52,856 nt of DNA, taken from the NCBI GenBank assembly GCA_017553625.1, contig JAFZKP010000011.1, positions 1-52,856 on the forward strand, in the 5' to 3' direction. Numbering within the stretch: the first letter of the stretch is position 1; the number at the start of each line of letters is the position of its first letter. Both the position numbers and the translations under genes were made by a program. Positions 15,241 through 24,223 of this stretch are shown piece after piece. The notes beneath the pieces were generated by a model. It was not told where the DNA came from and did not search any database. It saw nothing but the letters and a program-made list of their open reading frames with translations. Source of the DNA: Bacteroidales bacterium (GTDB taxonomy: Bacteria > Bacteroidota > Bacteroidia > Bacteroidales > F082).

Positions 15241-16284
15241 ATGAAAGTTGAGTTTACGGCTGCGCAGATAGCGGCATTGCTTGGTGGAAAAGTTGAAGGT
15301 GATCCTGAAGCGAAAGTGTGGAACGTCGCCCGTATTGAAGACGGCGCCCCTGGAATGTTGAGTTTTTTATCAAACCCGAAATATATTCCTTTTATTTATG
15401 ACACATTGTCGTCAATAGTCCTTGTAAATGAGGATTTTGAGCCGACGCAACAGGTGAAGACCACCATGATAAAAGTGAAAAACGCATACGAGTCGTTTGC
15501 CCAGCTTCTTGCGATTTATCAGGAATATACCAACAACAAGGTCGGCATATCGGAGAATTCTTTTATCTCGTCGGATGCGGAATATGGCGAAGGCTGCTAT
15601 ATCGGAGATTTCGCGTTCGTTGGCGAGAGGGTCAAGATTGGCAATAATGTGAAGATTTATCCGCTGTCGTATGTCGGCGACGATGTGGTTGTTGGTGACA
15701 ACACCGTGGTTTATCCAGGCGTGAAGCTTTACGCGATGACCCATGTCGGCAAGAATTGCATCATCCATTCGGGTGCGGTTCTTGGCGCTGACGGCTTCGG
15801 CTTCGTGCCGCAACCTGACGGGACATTCAAGAAAATACCTCAAATCGGCAATGTTTTTATTGGTGATGATGTCGAGATAGGGGCAAATACCACCATCGAC
15901 CGCTCGACTATGGAATCGACAAAGATTCATAATGGAGTGAAACTTGACAATCTCATCCAGATAGCCCATAATGTTGAAATCGGAGAAAACACGGCGATGG
16001 CGGCTCAGTCTGGAGTGGCGGGTTCGGCTCACGTCGGAAAGAACTGCATCATAGCGGGGCAGGTCGGCATCTCGGGGCATCTTACTGTGGCAGACCATAC
16101 CACCATCGGACCTCAGTCGGGACTGACAAAAGGTGTCAGCGAGCCTGGAAAATCCATCATGGGTGCTCCTGCTTACGACTATTCAAAATATATGAAAGAC
16201 ATTGTAAGACAACGCAATATCGAAAAATTGGAGGAGAGAATAGCCGAATTGGAGAAAAAACTTTCCGAATTATTGTCGAAGTAA
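15241..16284 (+). CDS. lpxD: UDP-3-O-acylglucosamine N-acyltransferase
   Basis: 347 residues. An N-terminal uridine-binding domain (about 1-100) precedes a left-handed beta helix of hexapeptide repeats (about 105-310, e.g. IGNNVKIYPLSYVGDDVVVG), then a C-terminal helix rich in Glu/Lys (IEKLEERIAELEKKLSELL). The catalytic His is expected in the IQIAHNVEIGENT region. It transfers a hydroxyacyl chain from acyl-ACP in the third step of lipid A synthesis. lpxC follows after 48 bp with its own promoter. Confidence 0.95.
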   Translation: MKVEFTAAQIAALLGGKVEGDPEAKVWNVARIEDGAPGMLSFLSNPKYIPFIYDTLSSIVLVNEDFEPTQQVKTTMIKVKNAYESFAQLLAIYQEYTNNKVGISENSFISSDAEYGEGCYIGDFAFVGERVKIGNNVKIYPLSYVGDDVVVGDNTVVYPGVKLYAMTHVGKNCIIHSGAVLGADGFGFVPQPDGTFKKIPQIGNVFIGDDVEIGANTTIDRSTMESTKIHNGVKLDNLIQIAHNVEIGENTAMAAQSGVAGSAHVGKNCIIAGQVGISGHLTVADHTTIGPQSGLTKGVSEPGKSIMGAPAYDYSKYMKDIVRQRNIEKLEERIAELEKKLSELLSK

Positions 16285-16296
16285 CGTATAATTTCG

Positions 16297-16305
16297 TATT
16301 TTTGC
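16297..16305 (+). promoter_or_regulatory. Promoter -7 element for lpxC
   Basis: TATTTTTGC, 28 bp before the lpxC start, in the lpxD-lpxC gap. Confidence 0.65.
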
Positions 16306-16332
16306 ACCATTATTACAGAATTTTATTTGTAA

Positions 16333-17247
16333 ATGGTGGAAAAACAACATACAATTAAGCAAAGTGTCAGTATTAGCGGAACGGGTCTTCATACTGGTCA
16401 ACACGGCACACTGACATTTCATCCGGCGGAAGTTAATCACGGAATCAAATTCAGAAGAATTGATGTTGAAGGACAACCGATAGTTGAGGCGAAAGTTGCC
16501 AACGTCGTTGACACTTCACGCGGCACAACCATTGCCCAGAACGGCGTAAAAGTATATACTGTTGAACATATCATGGCTTCGTTGAGAGGCTCTGGCATTG
16601 ATAATGTCCTTATCGACCTGAACTGTGAGGAGCCTCCGATTCTTGACGGAAGCGCCAAAATCATGATGAACGCTTTGAAAGAAGCGGGAGTCGTTGAGCA
16701 GGATGCTGAGCGCAAATATCTGAAAATCAACAAGAAAATCACATATACACATCCTAAAGTCGGTTGCGAGCTGACAATTGAACCAGCTGATAAATTCAGC
16801 ATAGATGTGAAAGTCGATTACAAATCAGGAGTTCTTAATGTTCAGGAAGCCCATTTGCACGACATGAGCGAGTTTGAAGAGAATTTCGCGCCATGCAGGA
16901 CTTTCGTTTTCTTCCAGGAACTTGAAATGCTTCTCAAACACAACCTCATCAAGGGCGGTGATTTGTCAAACGCCATTGTTTTCATTGAGAAACAAGTGTC
17001 GGAAGCCGATTTGAAGAGGGTTGCGAAGCTGTTTAACAAAGAATCTGTCGCAGTTCATGAAGGAGGAATCCTCAATAATGTGACTTTGTATTTCGAAAAC
17101 GAGCCGGCGCGTCACAAGCTTCTTGACATTGTCGGTGACCTTTCGTTGCTTGGTATGCCTGTGCAAGGCAAAGTAACCGCTTATAAACCGGGTCATTTCG
17201 CAAATACCGAGTTCGTGAAGATGATAGTGAAAGAAATGGGGATTTAG
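16333..17247 (+). CDS. lpxC: UDP-3-O-acyl-N-acetylglucosamine deacetylase, not fused to FabZ
   Basis: 304 residues. The committed step of lipid A synthesis, a zinc-dependent deacetylation. Zinc and catalytic residues are present: EH in YTVEHIMASL, HxxxD in ARHKLLDIVGDLSLLG and His in YKPGHFANTEF. In many Bacteroidetes LpxC is fused to FabZ (about 460 residues); here the reading frame ends right after the LpxC domain at TAG, which overlaps the convergent folA stop by 3 bp. No FabZ coding sequence lies downstream. The length equals that of proteobacterial LpxC. Confidence 0.94.
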   Translation: MVEKQHTIKQSVSISGTGLHTGQHGTLTFHPAEVNHGIKFRRIDVEGQPIVEAKVANVVDTSRGTTIAQNGVKVYTVEHIMASLRGSGIDNVLIDLNCEEPPILDGSAKIMMNALKEAGVVEQDAERKYLKINKKITYTHPKVGCELTIEPADKFSIDVKVDYKSGVLNVQEAHLHDMSEFEENFAPCRTFVFFQELEMLLKHNLIKGGDLSNAIVFIEKQVSEADLKRVAKLFNKESVAVHEGGILNNVTLYFENEPARHKLLDIVGDLSLLGMPVQGKVTAYKPGHFANTEFVKMIVKEMGI

Positions 17248-17744
17248 TTTTTCCTTTCCCAAGTTTCAAATCTGTATACAAAATCAACCTGTGGGTCGTC
17301 GTCGACAACATTCAAGTCGATGAGGTTCCACAGGTTGAAGTTTATTATCGGGAAAAATGTGTCGGCCTCAAAGACTTTTTCCATCCTTGTGAGATAAAGC
17401 TTGTCGGCCATAGGCAGGAACTGCTCATAAATCATTCCGCCGCCGATAATGAAGACCTCTTCCTCGTTAAACACCATTTTCATTGCGTCGAGAATCGAAT
17501 TTGCCAGTTCAAAACCCTCTGGTGCTTCTTTCAAGTGGCTGGAAATGATGATGTTGCGGCGTTTGGGCAACGGTTTTTTGTTTGGCAGTGAGGCGTAGGT
17601 ATTGTAACCCATTATCACGGTGTGGCCTGATGTTATCTCCTTGAAATGCTTCAAATCATTTGAGAGATGTGTCAGCAGGTCGCCGTTTTTGCCGATGGCG
17701 CGGTTTTCCGCCATTGCGACTATTATGGAGATTTTTGTTTTCAT
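17244..17744 (-). CDS. folA: Dihydrofolate reductase
   Basis: 166 residues from the ATG at 17744. Reduces dihydrofolate to tetrahydrofolate with NADPH, regenerating the cofactor consumed by thymidylate synthase, whose gene lies just upstream. Motifs seen: MAENRAIGKNGDL, the catalytic acid in LSNDLKHFKEIT, VIMGYNTYASL and FIIGGGMIYEQF. The usual LPWHL is LTHLS here, so the conserved Trp of the active-site loop is missing. The gene overlaps the 3' end of lpxC. Confidence 0.92.
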   Translation of the reverse strand: MKTKISIIVAMAENRAIGKNGDLLTHLSNDLKHFKEITSGHTVIMGYNTYASLPNKKPLPKRRNIIISSHLKEAPEGFELANSILDAMKMVFNEEEVFIIGGGMIYEQFLPMADKLYLTRMEKVFEADTFFPIINFNLWNLIDLNVVDDDPQVDFVYRFETWERKN

Positions 17745-17771
17745 TTTTTTAATAATGAGACGGATTATCAA

Positions 17772-17795
17772 AGAGACGGATTTTCATCCGTCTCT
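17772..17795. repeat. Palindromic repeat (GTAGAGACG type) at the thyA stop
   Basis: Arms 17772-17780 and 17787-17795 (AGAGACGGA/TCCGTCTCT) form a hairpin between thyA and folA. Read on the minus strand, the edge GTAGAGACGG gives the TAG stop of thyA. Related copies are at 30706-30733 and 49971-49998. Confidence 0.75.
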
Positions 17796-18621
17796 ACACG
17801 GATACAGGTGCTTTGATTGCGTCGTATGGGTTGTAATTCTCTAATGTGAAATCTTCGTATTTGAAATCAAACAGGCTCTTGACAGCGGGGTTGAGGTGCA
17901 TTGTCGGGAGCGGACGCGGCTCGCGTGACAGCTGCAATTTCACCTGCTCAATATGGTTGTTGTAGATATGCACGTCGCCGAAGGTGTGTACGAAATCGCC
18001 GGGTTCGAGACCGCATACCTGTGCCATCATCATTGTTAATAAAGAGTATGACGCGATGTTGAACGGCACGCCCAAAAACACATCCGCTGAACGTTGGTAG
18101 AGCTGGCACGAGAGTTTGTTGTCGGCGACGTAAAACTGGAAGAAGGCGTGGCAGGGAGGCAGCGCCGCTTTGCCAGCAGCGACGTTCTTCGAGAAGTCTT
18201 TCTCGTGCTCGTCGGGCAATACGCTCGGGTTCCAAGCTGTCACGATGTGACGGCGGCTGTTCGGGTTGTTTTTGATGCTGTCGATGACCTGTTGAATCTG
18301 GTCGATGCCCTCGTTGTTCCAGTTGCGCCACTGTGCGCCGTAGACGGGGCCGAGGTCGCCGTCGGCATTTGCCCATTCGTCCCAAATCGTCACCTTGTGG
18401 TCGTGCAGGTATTTTATGTTTGTGTCGCCGCTGATGAGCCACAGCAGTTCATAGATTATCGACTTCAAATGAACCTTCTTCGTTGTGACGAGAGGAAAGC
18501 CTTCAGAGAGGTTGAATCGCATCTGATGTCCGAAAATGCTGATGGTTCCGGTTCCGGTGCGGTCGCCTTTCTGATGGCCTTCGTCAAGAATCCGCTGAAG
18601 TAAATCAAGATATTGTCTCAT
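17794..18621 (-). CDS. thyA: Thymidylate synthase
   Basis: 275 residues, slightly longer than the 264-residue E. coli enzyme. Converts dUMP to dTMP using methylenetetrahydrofolate. Motifs: [18 protein letters not shown], the catalytic Cys in [33 protein letters not shown] and DVHIYNNH. It starts 2 bp after the nucleoside permease stop and is followed by folA 50 bp on, a compact nucleotide/folate operon. Its stop codon is part of a palindromic repeat. Confidence 0.96.
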   Translation of the reverse strand: MRQYLDLLQRILDEGHQKGDRTGTGTISIFGHQMRFNLSEGFPLVTTKKVHLKSIIYELLWLISGDTNIKYLHDHKVTIWDEWANADGDLGPVYGAQWRNWNNEGIDQIQQVIDSIKNNPNSRRHIVTAWNPSVLPDEHEKDFSKNVAAGKAALPPCHAFFQFYVADNKLSCQLYQRSADVFLGVPFNIASYSLLTMMMAQVCGLEPGDFVHTFGDVHIYNNHIEQVKLQLSREPRPLPTMHLNPAVKSLFDFKYEDFTLENYNPYDAIKAPVSV

Positions 18622-18623
18622 TT

Positions 18624-19901
18624 TTACATCTTCGATGGGTCGTGTTTATACTTGAAAACTATGGCGAATACCACTGCCACGACCAAAGCGTAGGCTGCAA
18701 ACACGAACCATGCGCTCTGCCATCCTGACGCCACCATCTCTGGTGTTGCGCCGGCGGCTGCCTGGTTGTAAACAAAATGATTCACAATGGCTTGGGCGCT
18801 CAATGTTCCGATTGTCGCACCGATTCCGTTTGTCATCAGGAAGAACAAGCCTTGTGCTGATGAGCGTATTCCTTGGTCGGTCTCTTTGTCAACAAACAAC
18901 GAGCCGCTGATGTTGAAGAAGTCGAAAGCGACACCGTAAACAATGCATGAGAGCACGAAGAGCCACACGCCGCCGCCAGGGTTGCCGAGACCGAAGAATC
19001 CGAAACGCAAGACCCATGCTAACATTGCGATGAGCATCACTTTCTTGATGCCGAACTTGCGTAAGAAGAACGGAATCAACAAGATGCAGAGCGTTTCGGA
19101 AACCTGCGACAATGAAATAAGAATATTGGCGTGTTGCACACCGAATGTGCCTGCATATTTTTCTATGCCACCGAAACTGGTGATGTAAGGGTTGGCAAAG
19201 CCGTTGGTAATCTGTAACGAAACACCAAGTAACATTGAAAATATAAAGAAGAATGCCATTCGTTTGTCTTTGAACAAGGCAAATGCGCGAAGTCCGAGTT
19301 TATCGACAAATGATGCATTGTCGGCTTTATTGAGCGGACATGCCGGAAGTGTGAACGAATATAAGCCTAACACTATTCCAATGCCGCCGCTGACTGCAAA
19401 CTGTGCCGCTGTAGGCTGGAATCCGAGCAAATCGACAATCCACATTGTGCAGATGAAGCCGATGGTTCCGAAGACACGGATGGGAGGGAAGGCCTTTACG
19501 GTGTCAAGCCCGGCCTTGTCTAATGCATTGTAAGCTACTGAGTTAGATATTGCCAGTGTAGGCATATAGAATGCGACGGCAATTGAATACAAAGTGAACA
19601 ACGGTCCAAATTGTACTGAATCACCGGTTGTCAGACCATAATAAGCTGCTCCAAGCATGGCAGCACCCGAGATGAGATGGCACAAGCCGAGGCTTTTCTG
19701 CGCCGGAATCCAGCGGTCGGCGATGATGCCCACAAGAGCTGGCATAAAAATGGACACGATCCCTTGTATCGAATAGAAAATACCGATGTTGGAAGCCAGC
19801 CCGTGATTGGCGAGATAAGTTCCCATGCAAGTAAGATAAGCTCCCCACACAGCAAACTGCAGGAAGTTCATCACGATTAAACGAAACTTGATACTTTTCA
19901 T
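18624..19901 (-). CDS. nupG: Nucleoside:H+ symporter, NupG/XapB-type MFS permease
   Basis: 425 residues, about 12 membrane helices. The start [22 protein letters not shown] and the pattern [15 protein letters not shown] are typical of the nucleoside:proton symporter branch of the major facilitator superfamily. It imports nucleosides across the inner membrane. Position directly upstream of thyA and folA suggests a salvage and thymidylate supply unit. A -7 element lies at 19973-19981. Confidence 0.87.
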   Translation of the reverse strand: MKSIKFRLIVMNFLQFAVWGAYLTCMGTYLANHGLASNIGIFYSIQGIVSIFMPALVGIIADRWIPAQKSLGLCHLISGAAMLGAAYYGLTTGDSVQFGPLFTLYSIAVAFYMPTLAISNSVAYNALDKAGLDTVKAFPPIRVFGTIGFICTMWIVDLLGFQPTAAQFAVSGGIGIVLGLYSFTLPACPLNKADNASFVDKLGLRAFALFKDKRMAFFFIFSMLLGVSLQITNGFANPYITSFGGIEKYAGTFGVQHANILISLSQVSETLCILLIPFFLRKFGIKKVMLIAMLAWVLRFGFFGLGNPGGGVWLFVLSCIVYGVAFDFFNISGSLFVDKETDQGIRSSAQGLFFLMTNGIGATIGTLSAQAIVNHFVYNQAAAGATPEMVASGWQSAWFVFAAYALVVAVVFAIVFKYKHDPSKM

Positions 19902-19972
19902 ATTTTTATGTTTTAAAATTTCTCTGCTATCGTCATTTCGACTGGATACATATTAATAAGGTATATCCCGCT

Positions 19973-19981
19973 ACAAAATTA
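19973..19981 (-). promoter_or_regulatory. Promoter -7 element for nupG-thyA-folA
   Basis: Minus-strand TAATTTTGT, about 72 bp before the permease start. Confidence 0.55.
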
Positions 19982-20062
19982 CAAAAAAATATTTTACGGA
20001 AATCGTTTGAAAAATTTTTATAAAAAATTAAATTTTTTCTTTGAAGGAAGAAAAATTATTCG

Positions 20063-20071
20063 GAACTTTGC
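20063..20071 (+). promoter_or_regulatory. Possible promoter -7 element for hppA
   Basis: GAACTTTGC, a -7-like box with GA in place of TA, 66 bp before the hppA ATG. The rest of 19902-20137 is A/T-rich and shows nothing else. Confidence 0.45.
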
Positions 20072-20137
20072 AGATTGAAAATATTGAAAAAATAGTAAAT
20101 AATAGTAAAAATCAGTATTAATTAAAATTTTTTGCGT

Positions 20138-22318
20138 ATGAATTGGGTAATTTATTTGGTTCTCGCAGCGTCGGTTTTGGCTTTGTCATTCGCTTTTTAT
20201 TTCTTTAAGAGCATGATGAAGGAAGACGAGGGAACAGATTTGATGAAGAAGATCGCTTCGCACGTCAGAAGAGGTGCCATGGCGTATCTAAAACAACAGT
20301 ACAAGGTTGTCTGCATCGTTTTTGTGGTGTTGGCGATTGTGTTCGGCGTGATGTCGATTTTCGGACTCCAGAACGGCTGGGTGTGGTTTGCGTTCCTCAC
20401 CGGCGGTTTCTTCTCGGGTTTGGCAGGATTCTTCGGAATGAAGACCGCCACATTCGCATCGGCACGTACAGCCAACGCAGCACGTAACTCGTTGAACAGC
20501 GGTCTGCAGGTGGCATTCCGTTCAGGCGCCGTCATGGGCTTGACAGTGGTAGGTCTCGCACTGCTCGACATCAGCGTGTGGTTTCTTGTACTTGACGCTT
20601 TCATTCCGGAAGCAGATCATCTTATCGTGATTACAACCACCATGCTGACATTCGGTATGGGTGCTTCAACACAGGCATTGTTCGCCCGTGTCGGTGGCGG
20701 TATCTACACCAAAGCCGCTGACGTCGGAGCAGACCTCGTCGGTAAGACAGAATACAACATTCCTGAGGATGACCCGCGTAACCCTGCAACTATTGCCGAT
20801 AACGTTGGTGACAACGTTGGTGACGTCGCCGGTATGGGTGCTGACCTCTATGAGTCGTATGCAGGTTCAATCCTTGCAACAGCAGCTCTTGGCGCAGCAG
20901 CATTTGCAACTTCAGCTGTAGAAGGAATGCAGCTTAAAGCCGTGTTCGCTCCAATGCTCATCGCAGCAGCAGGCGTGTTGCTATCTTTGTTCGGCATTTT
21001 CATGGTGAAGACAAAAGAAGGTGCGGGAATGAAAGAACTTCTCGGCGCTTTGAGCCGTGGCACCAACACAGCGGCAGTGCTAATTGCAGTGGCAACATTC
21101 GTCATTCTTTGGGCTTTGAAGATTGATAACTGGATTGGAATCTCATTCTCGGTTGTTGTCGGTCTTCTCGCTGGTGTGATTATCGGAAAATCGACAGAAT
21201 ACTATACTTCACAGAGCTACAAGCCAACTCAGAAGGTCGCTGAAAGCTCGAAGACAGGACCGGCTACAGTTATCATCTCGGGTCTCGGACTCGGTATGCT
21301 TTCAACAGCAATTCCTGTCGTTACTGTTGGCGTGGCTATCGTTTTAGCTTACCTTTGCGCTAACGGTTTCAACATCCAGTTCACAGCTGCAAACCTTTCA
21401 ATGGGTCTCTATGGCATCGGTATCGCCGCTGTCGGTATGCTTTCAACATTAGGTATCACACTTGCAACAGATGCTTATGGTCCTATCGCTGACAACGCCG
21501 GTGGTAACGCCGAGATGAGCGGTCTCGAGCCTGAGGTTCGTAAACGTACTGACGCTCTCGACGCTCTTGGAAACACCACAGCAGCAACAGGTAAGGGCTT
21601 TGCTATCGGTTCAGCCGCTTTGACAGCTCTTGCACTCCTGGCATCATACATTGAGGAAATAAAGATTGCTCTCATCCGTGTTGGTGAGAATCTTCCAAAC
21701 GGTATTGAGGCGACAAAGGCAACATTGGTCGATTTCATGAATGCTTACAATGTCAACCTGATGAACCCAATCGTATTGGTCGGTGTGTTCATCGGTGCCA
21801 TGATGGCATTTGTGTTCTGCGGCATGACAATGAACGCCGTGGGTCGCGCTGCACAGAAGATGGTTGAAGAGGTTCGCCGTCAGTTCAGCACCATCAAGGG
21901 AATCCTTGAAGGAAAGGCAGAACCAGACTACGAGCGTTGCGTTGCTATCTCTACAAAGGGTGCTCAGCAGGAGATGCTCGTTCCTTCAATCCTCGCTATC
22001 CTCGTTCCAATTCTCACAGGCTTGATTCTCGGTGTTCCGGGTGTTCTCGGTCTGTTGATTGGCGGATTGTCGACAGGTTTCGTTTTGGCAGTGTTCATGG
22101 CCAACTCAGGCGGTGCTTGGGACAATGCCAAGAAATATGTCGAGGAAGGCAACTTCGGAGGTAAAGGCTCTGAAAACCATAAGGCTACAGTGGTTGGCGA
22201 CACCGTTGGTGACCCGTTCAAAGACACATCAGGTCCGTCATTGAACATCCTCATCAAGTTGATGTCGATGGTGTCAATCGTGATGGCAGGCTTGACAGTG
22301 ACATGCCACTTGCTGTAA
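20138..22318 (+). CDS. hppA: Membrane-bound, K+-dependent ion-pumping pyrophosphatase
   Basis: 726 residues from the ATG at 20138 (a TTG at 20132 is less likely), about 16 membrane helices. It couples pyrophosphate hydrolysis to ion export from the cytoplasm. The pyrophosphate-binding motifs DVGADLVGKTEYNIPEDD and NVGDNVGDVAGMGADLYES are intact. GNTTAATGKG (about residue 478) has Ala where K+-independent enzymes have Lys, so it should need K+. Bacteroides homologues are known to pump Na+ and H+ together; which ion is moved here cannot be read by eye. A perfect palindrome with a T tract follows as terminator. Confidence 0.95.
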   Translation: MNWVIYLVLAASVLALSFAFYFFKSMMKEDEGTDLMKKIASHVRRGAMAYLKQQYKVVCIVFVVLAIVFGVMSIFGLQNGWVWFAFLTGGFFSGLAGFFGMKTATFASARTANAARNSLNSGLQVAFRSGAVMGLTVVGLALLDISVWFLVLDAFIPEADHLIVITTTMLTFGMGASTQALFARVGGGIYTKAADVGADLVGKTEYNIPEDDPRNPATIADNVGDNVGDVAGMGADLYESYAGSILATAALGAAAFATSAVEGMQLKAVFAPMLIAAAGVLLSLFGIFMVKTKEGAGMKELLGALSRGTNTAAVLIAVATFVILWALKIDNWIGISFSVVVGLLAGVIIGKSTEYYTSQSYKPTQKVAESSKTGPATVIISGLGLGMLSTAIPVVTVGVAIVLAYLCANGFNIQFTAANLSMGLYGIGIAAVGMLSTLGITLATDAYGPIADNAGGNAEMSGLEPEVRKRTDALDALGNTTAATGKGFAIGSAALTALALLASYIEEIKIALIRVGENLPNGIEATKATLVDFMNAYNVNLMNPIVLVGVFIGAMMAFVFCGMTMNAVGRAAQKMVEEVRRQFSTIKGILEGKAEPDYERCVAISTKGAQQEMLVPSILAILVPILTGLILGVPGVLGLLIGGLSTGFVLAVFMANSGGAWDNAKKYVEEGNFGGKGSENHKATVVGDTVGDPFKDTSGPSLNILIKLMSMVSIVMAGLTVTCHLL

Positions 22319-22342
22319 TGAGACTTTAGTCTTTAGACATTA

Positions 22343-22379
22343 GTAGGGGCGAATAATTATTCGCCCCTACATTTTTTTT
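22343..22379 (+). terminator. Perfect 28-bp palindrome with T tract after hppA
   Basis: 22343-22370 is a perfect inverted repeat (GTAGGGGCGAATAA and its complement) followed by A and eight T, suited to act as an intrinsic terminator. It belongs to the dispersed repeat family found at 7913-7979 and 50023-50050. Confidence 0.75.
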
Positions 22380-22402
22380 GTTGTATATTAAAAAATAATC
22401 CG

Positions 22403-22411
22403 TATATTTGC
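22403..22411 (+). promoter_or_regulatory. Promoter -7 element for the acyl-CoA synthetase pair
   Basis: TATATTTGC, about 38 bp before the ATG at 22449. Confidence 0.65.
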
Positions 22412-22448
22412 ATTCTTGAAAACGAGTGTTTATTGAAAAATATTGAAA

Positions 22449-24215
22449 ATGGAAAATATTAAGCGAGTTTTTGACCTTTTGCCGCATTATAAAGAGCATT
22501 ATCCTGACCAAAAGGTGGCTTTTGCGGGCAAAGTCAACGGAAAATGGCGCGAATACAGCATTGACGAATATATTGAACAGACCAATATCATCAGTGGCGC
22601 ACTGATTGAACTAGGCGTTGAGAAACAGGATAAGATAGCTGTCATCAGCAACAACCGTCCGGAATGGAACATTCTCGACATGGCAATCACGCAGGTGGGA
22701 GCCGTCATGGTGCCTATTTATCCGACTATCAGCGAGGCTGATTACAAGATAATCCTCAACAACTGCGAGGCGAAGATTTGTATCCTCGAAGGCGTTGTGG
22801 TGATGAACAAAATTGAGGCTATTTGGCCGGAGACGCCGTCGCTGAAGCAGATTTACACCTTTATTAATAGAGACAAGTATCCTTATTTCGACACACTTCT
22901 TGAACTCGGAAGAGAGCATCCGCATACCGAAGAAATCGAGAAACGCAAGGCTGAAGTCGACGAGATGGAATGTGCCACAATCATTTACACTTCAGGAACG
23001 ACAGGCGTGCCGAAGGGTGTTATGTTGTCGCATCATAACCTGATGTGCCAGTGGAAAGGCGTGCAGCACTCGGTGGCTGACTGGTCGAACAAGGCGTTCA
23101 GCTTTCTGCCGATATGCCATGCCTACGAGCGCGCATTGAGCTATGTGTACCAATACCGCGGAATGTCGGTTTACTATGCTGAAAGCGTCGCTACGATAGG
23201 CGAGAACCTTCAGGAGCTGCGTCCGACGATGATGTGCGCGGTGCCTCGCGTCCTCGAAAAGGTGTACGACAAGATTTACGAGTCGGGAAGAAGCATGAAG
23301 GGCATCTCGAAGCTTATTTTCTATTGGGCAATGCATCTCTCGGAGCGTTATAAAGTTGAAGACAGAAACTGGCTCTACAATATCAAGCTGAAAATAGCCA
23401 CAAAATTGGTCTATGAAAAGATAAAACAGAAAGTCGGCATCGACCATATTGATGTCGTCGTTTCAGGAGCGGCAGCTATCCCAAAGAAGGTGTGCCGTTT
23501 CTTCAACGCATTGGGTCTCACCGTTTTTGAGGGCTACGGACTGACGGAGACATCACCGGTCATCGCCGTCTCGACGAGAAACAAATACGGTCGTGAAGTG
23601 GGTTACGTGGGCGAGCCATTGCCAGGCATCGAGGTGAAACTCACCGACGACGGCGAAATCATCTGCCGCGGACATAACGTGATGATGGGCTATTACAGAC
23701 AGCCTGAGCTGACGGCGGAAGTCATCGACAAGGACGGCTGGTTCCACACCGGAGACCTCGGTCGTTTTAACGAGCACGGTCTTCTTAAAATCACAGGAAG
23801 AAAGAAAAACATCTTCAAGACATCATTCGGAAAATACATCAACCCGGATTTCATTGAAAGCAAGTTCATTTTGTCAGGATTTATCGAGCAAATCGTGGTG
23901 TTGGGCGAGAACCAGAAATACGCCGCCGCGCTCATACGTCCTGACTTCGCATTTTTAAAGGAGTGGTGCAAACGTCATAATATTCCATACACCACCAACG
24001 AGGAAATGATTAAAAATGAAGAGGTTTTCAAACGTTACGGCAAGGAGGTGAAGAAACTCAACCATGACCTCGGCGACGTTGAGAAAATCAAGAAGTTTGA
24101 ACTTGTCGCCGACGAGTGGAGCATTGCGACGGGCATTCTGACTCCAACATTGAAAGTCAAGAGAAACGTGGTGATGAGACGTTATTCTGATATTATTGAG
24201 ACTCTTTTTAAATAG
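22449..24215 (+). CDS. fadD: Long-chain acyl-CoA synthetase, paralogue 1
   Basis: 588 residues. An AMP-forming ligase that activates fatty acids to acyl-CoA via an acyl-adenylate. Motifs: ATP-binding P-loop TIIYTSGTTGVPKGVMLSHH, GYGLTETSP, GWFHTGDLG and the hinge/C-domain GRKKNIFKTSFGKYINP. No membrane helix is evident. The start is the ATG at 22449; an in-frame TTG at 22443 is less likely. A close paralogue follows after only 8 bp, indicating tandem duplication and cotranscription. Confidence 0.92.
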   Translation: MENIKRVFDLLPHYKEHYPDQKVAFAGKVNGKWREYSIDEYIEQTNIISGALIELGVEKQDKIAVISNNRPEWNILDMAITQVGAVMVPIYPTISEADYKIILNNCEAKICILEGVVVMNKIEAIWPETPSLKQIYTFINRDKYPYFDTLLELGREHPHTEEIEKRKAEVDEMECATIIYTSGTTGVPKGVMLSHHNLMCQWKGVQHSVADWSNKAFSFLPICHAYERALSYVYQYRGMSVYYAESVATIGENLQELRPTMMCAVPRVLEKVYDKIYESGRSMKGISKLIFYWAMHLSERYKVEDRNWLYNIKLKIATKLVYEKIKQKVGIDHIDVVVSGAAAIPKKVCRFFNALGLTVFEGYGLTETSPVIAVSTRNKYGREVGYVGEPLPGIEVKLTDDGEIICRGHNVMMGYYRQPELTAEVIDKDGWFHTGDLGRFNEHGLLKITGRKKNIFKTSFGKYINPDFIESKFILSGFIEQIVVLGENQKYAAALIRPDFAFLKEWCKRHNIPYTTNEEMIKNEEVFKRYGKEVKKLNHDLGDVEKIKKFELVADEWSIATGILTPTLKVKRNVVMRRYSDIIETLFK

Positions 24216-24223
24216 TTTTTGTT

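Noticed and set aside
16333-17247. LpxC truncated by a frameshift from a FabZ fusion
   Set aside because: No FabZ coding sequence occurs in any frame after the stop; folA on the opposite strand begins to read immediately.
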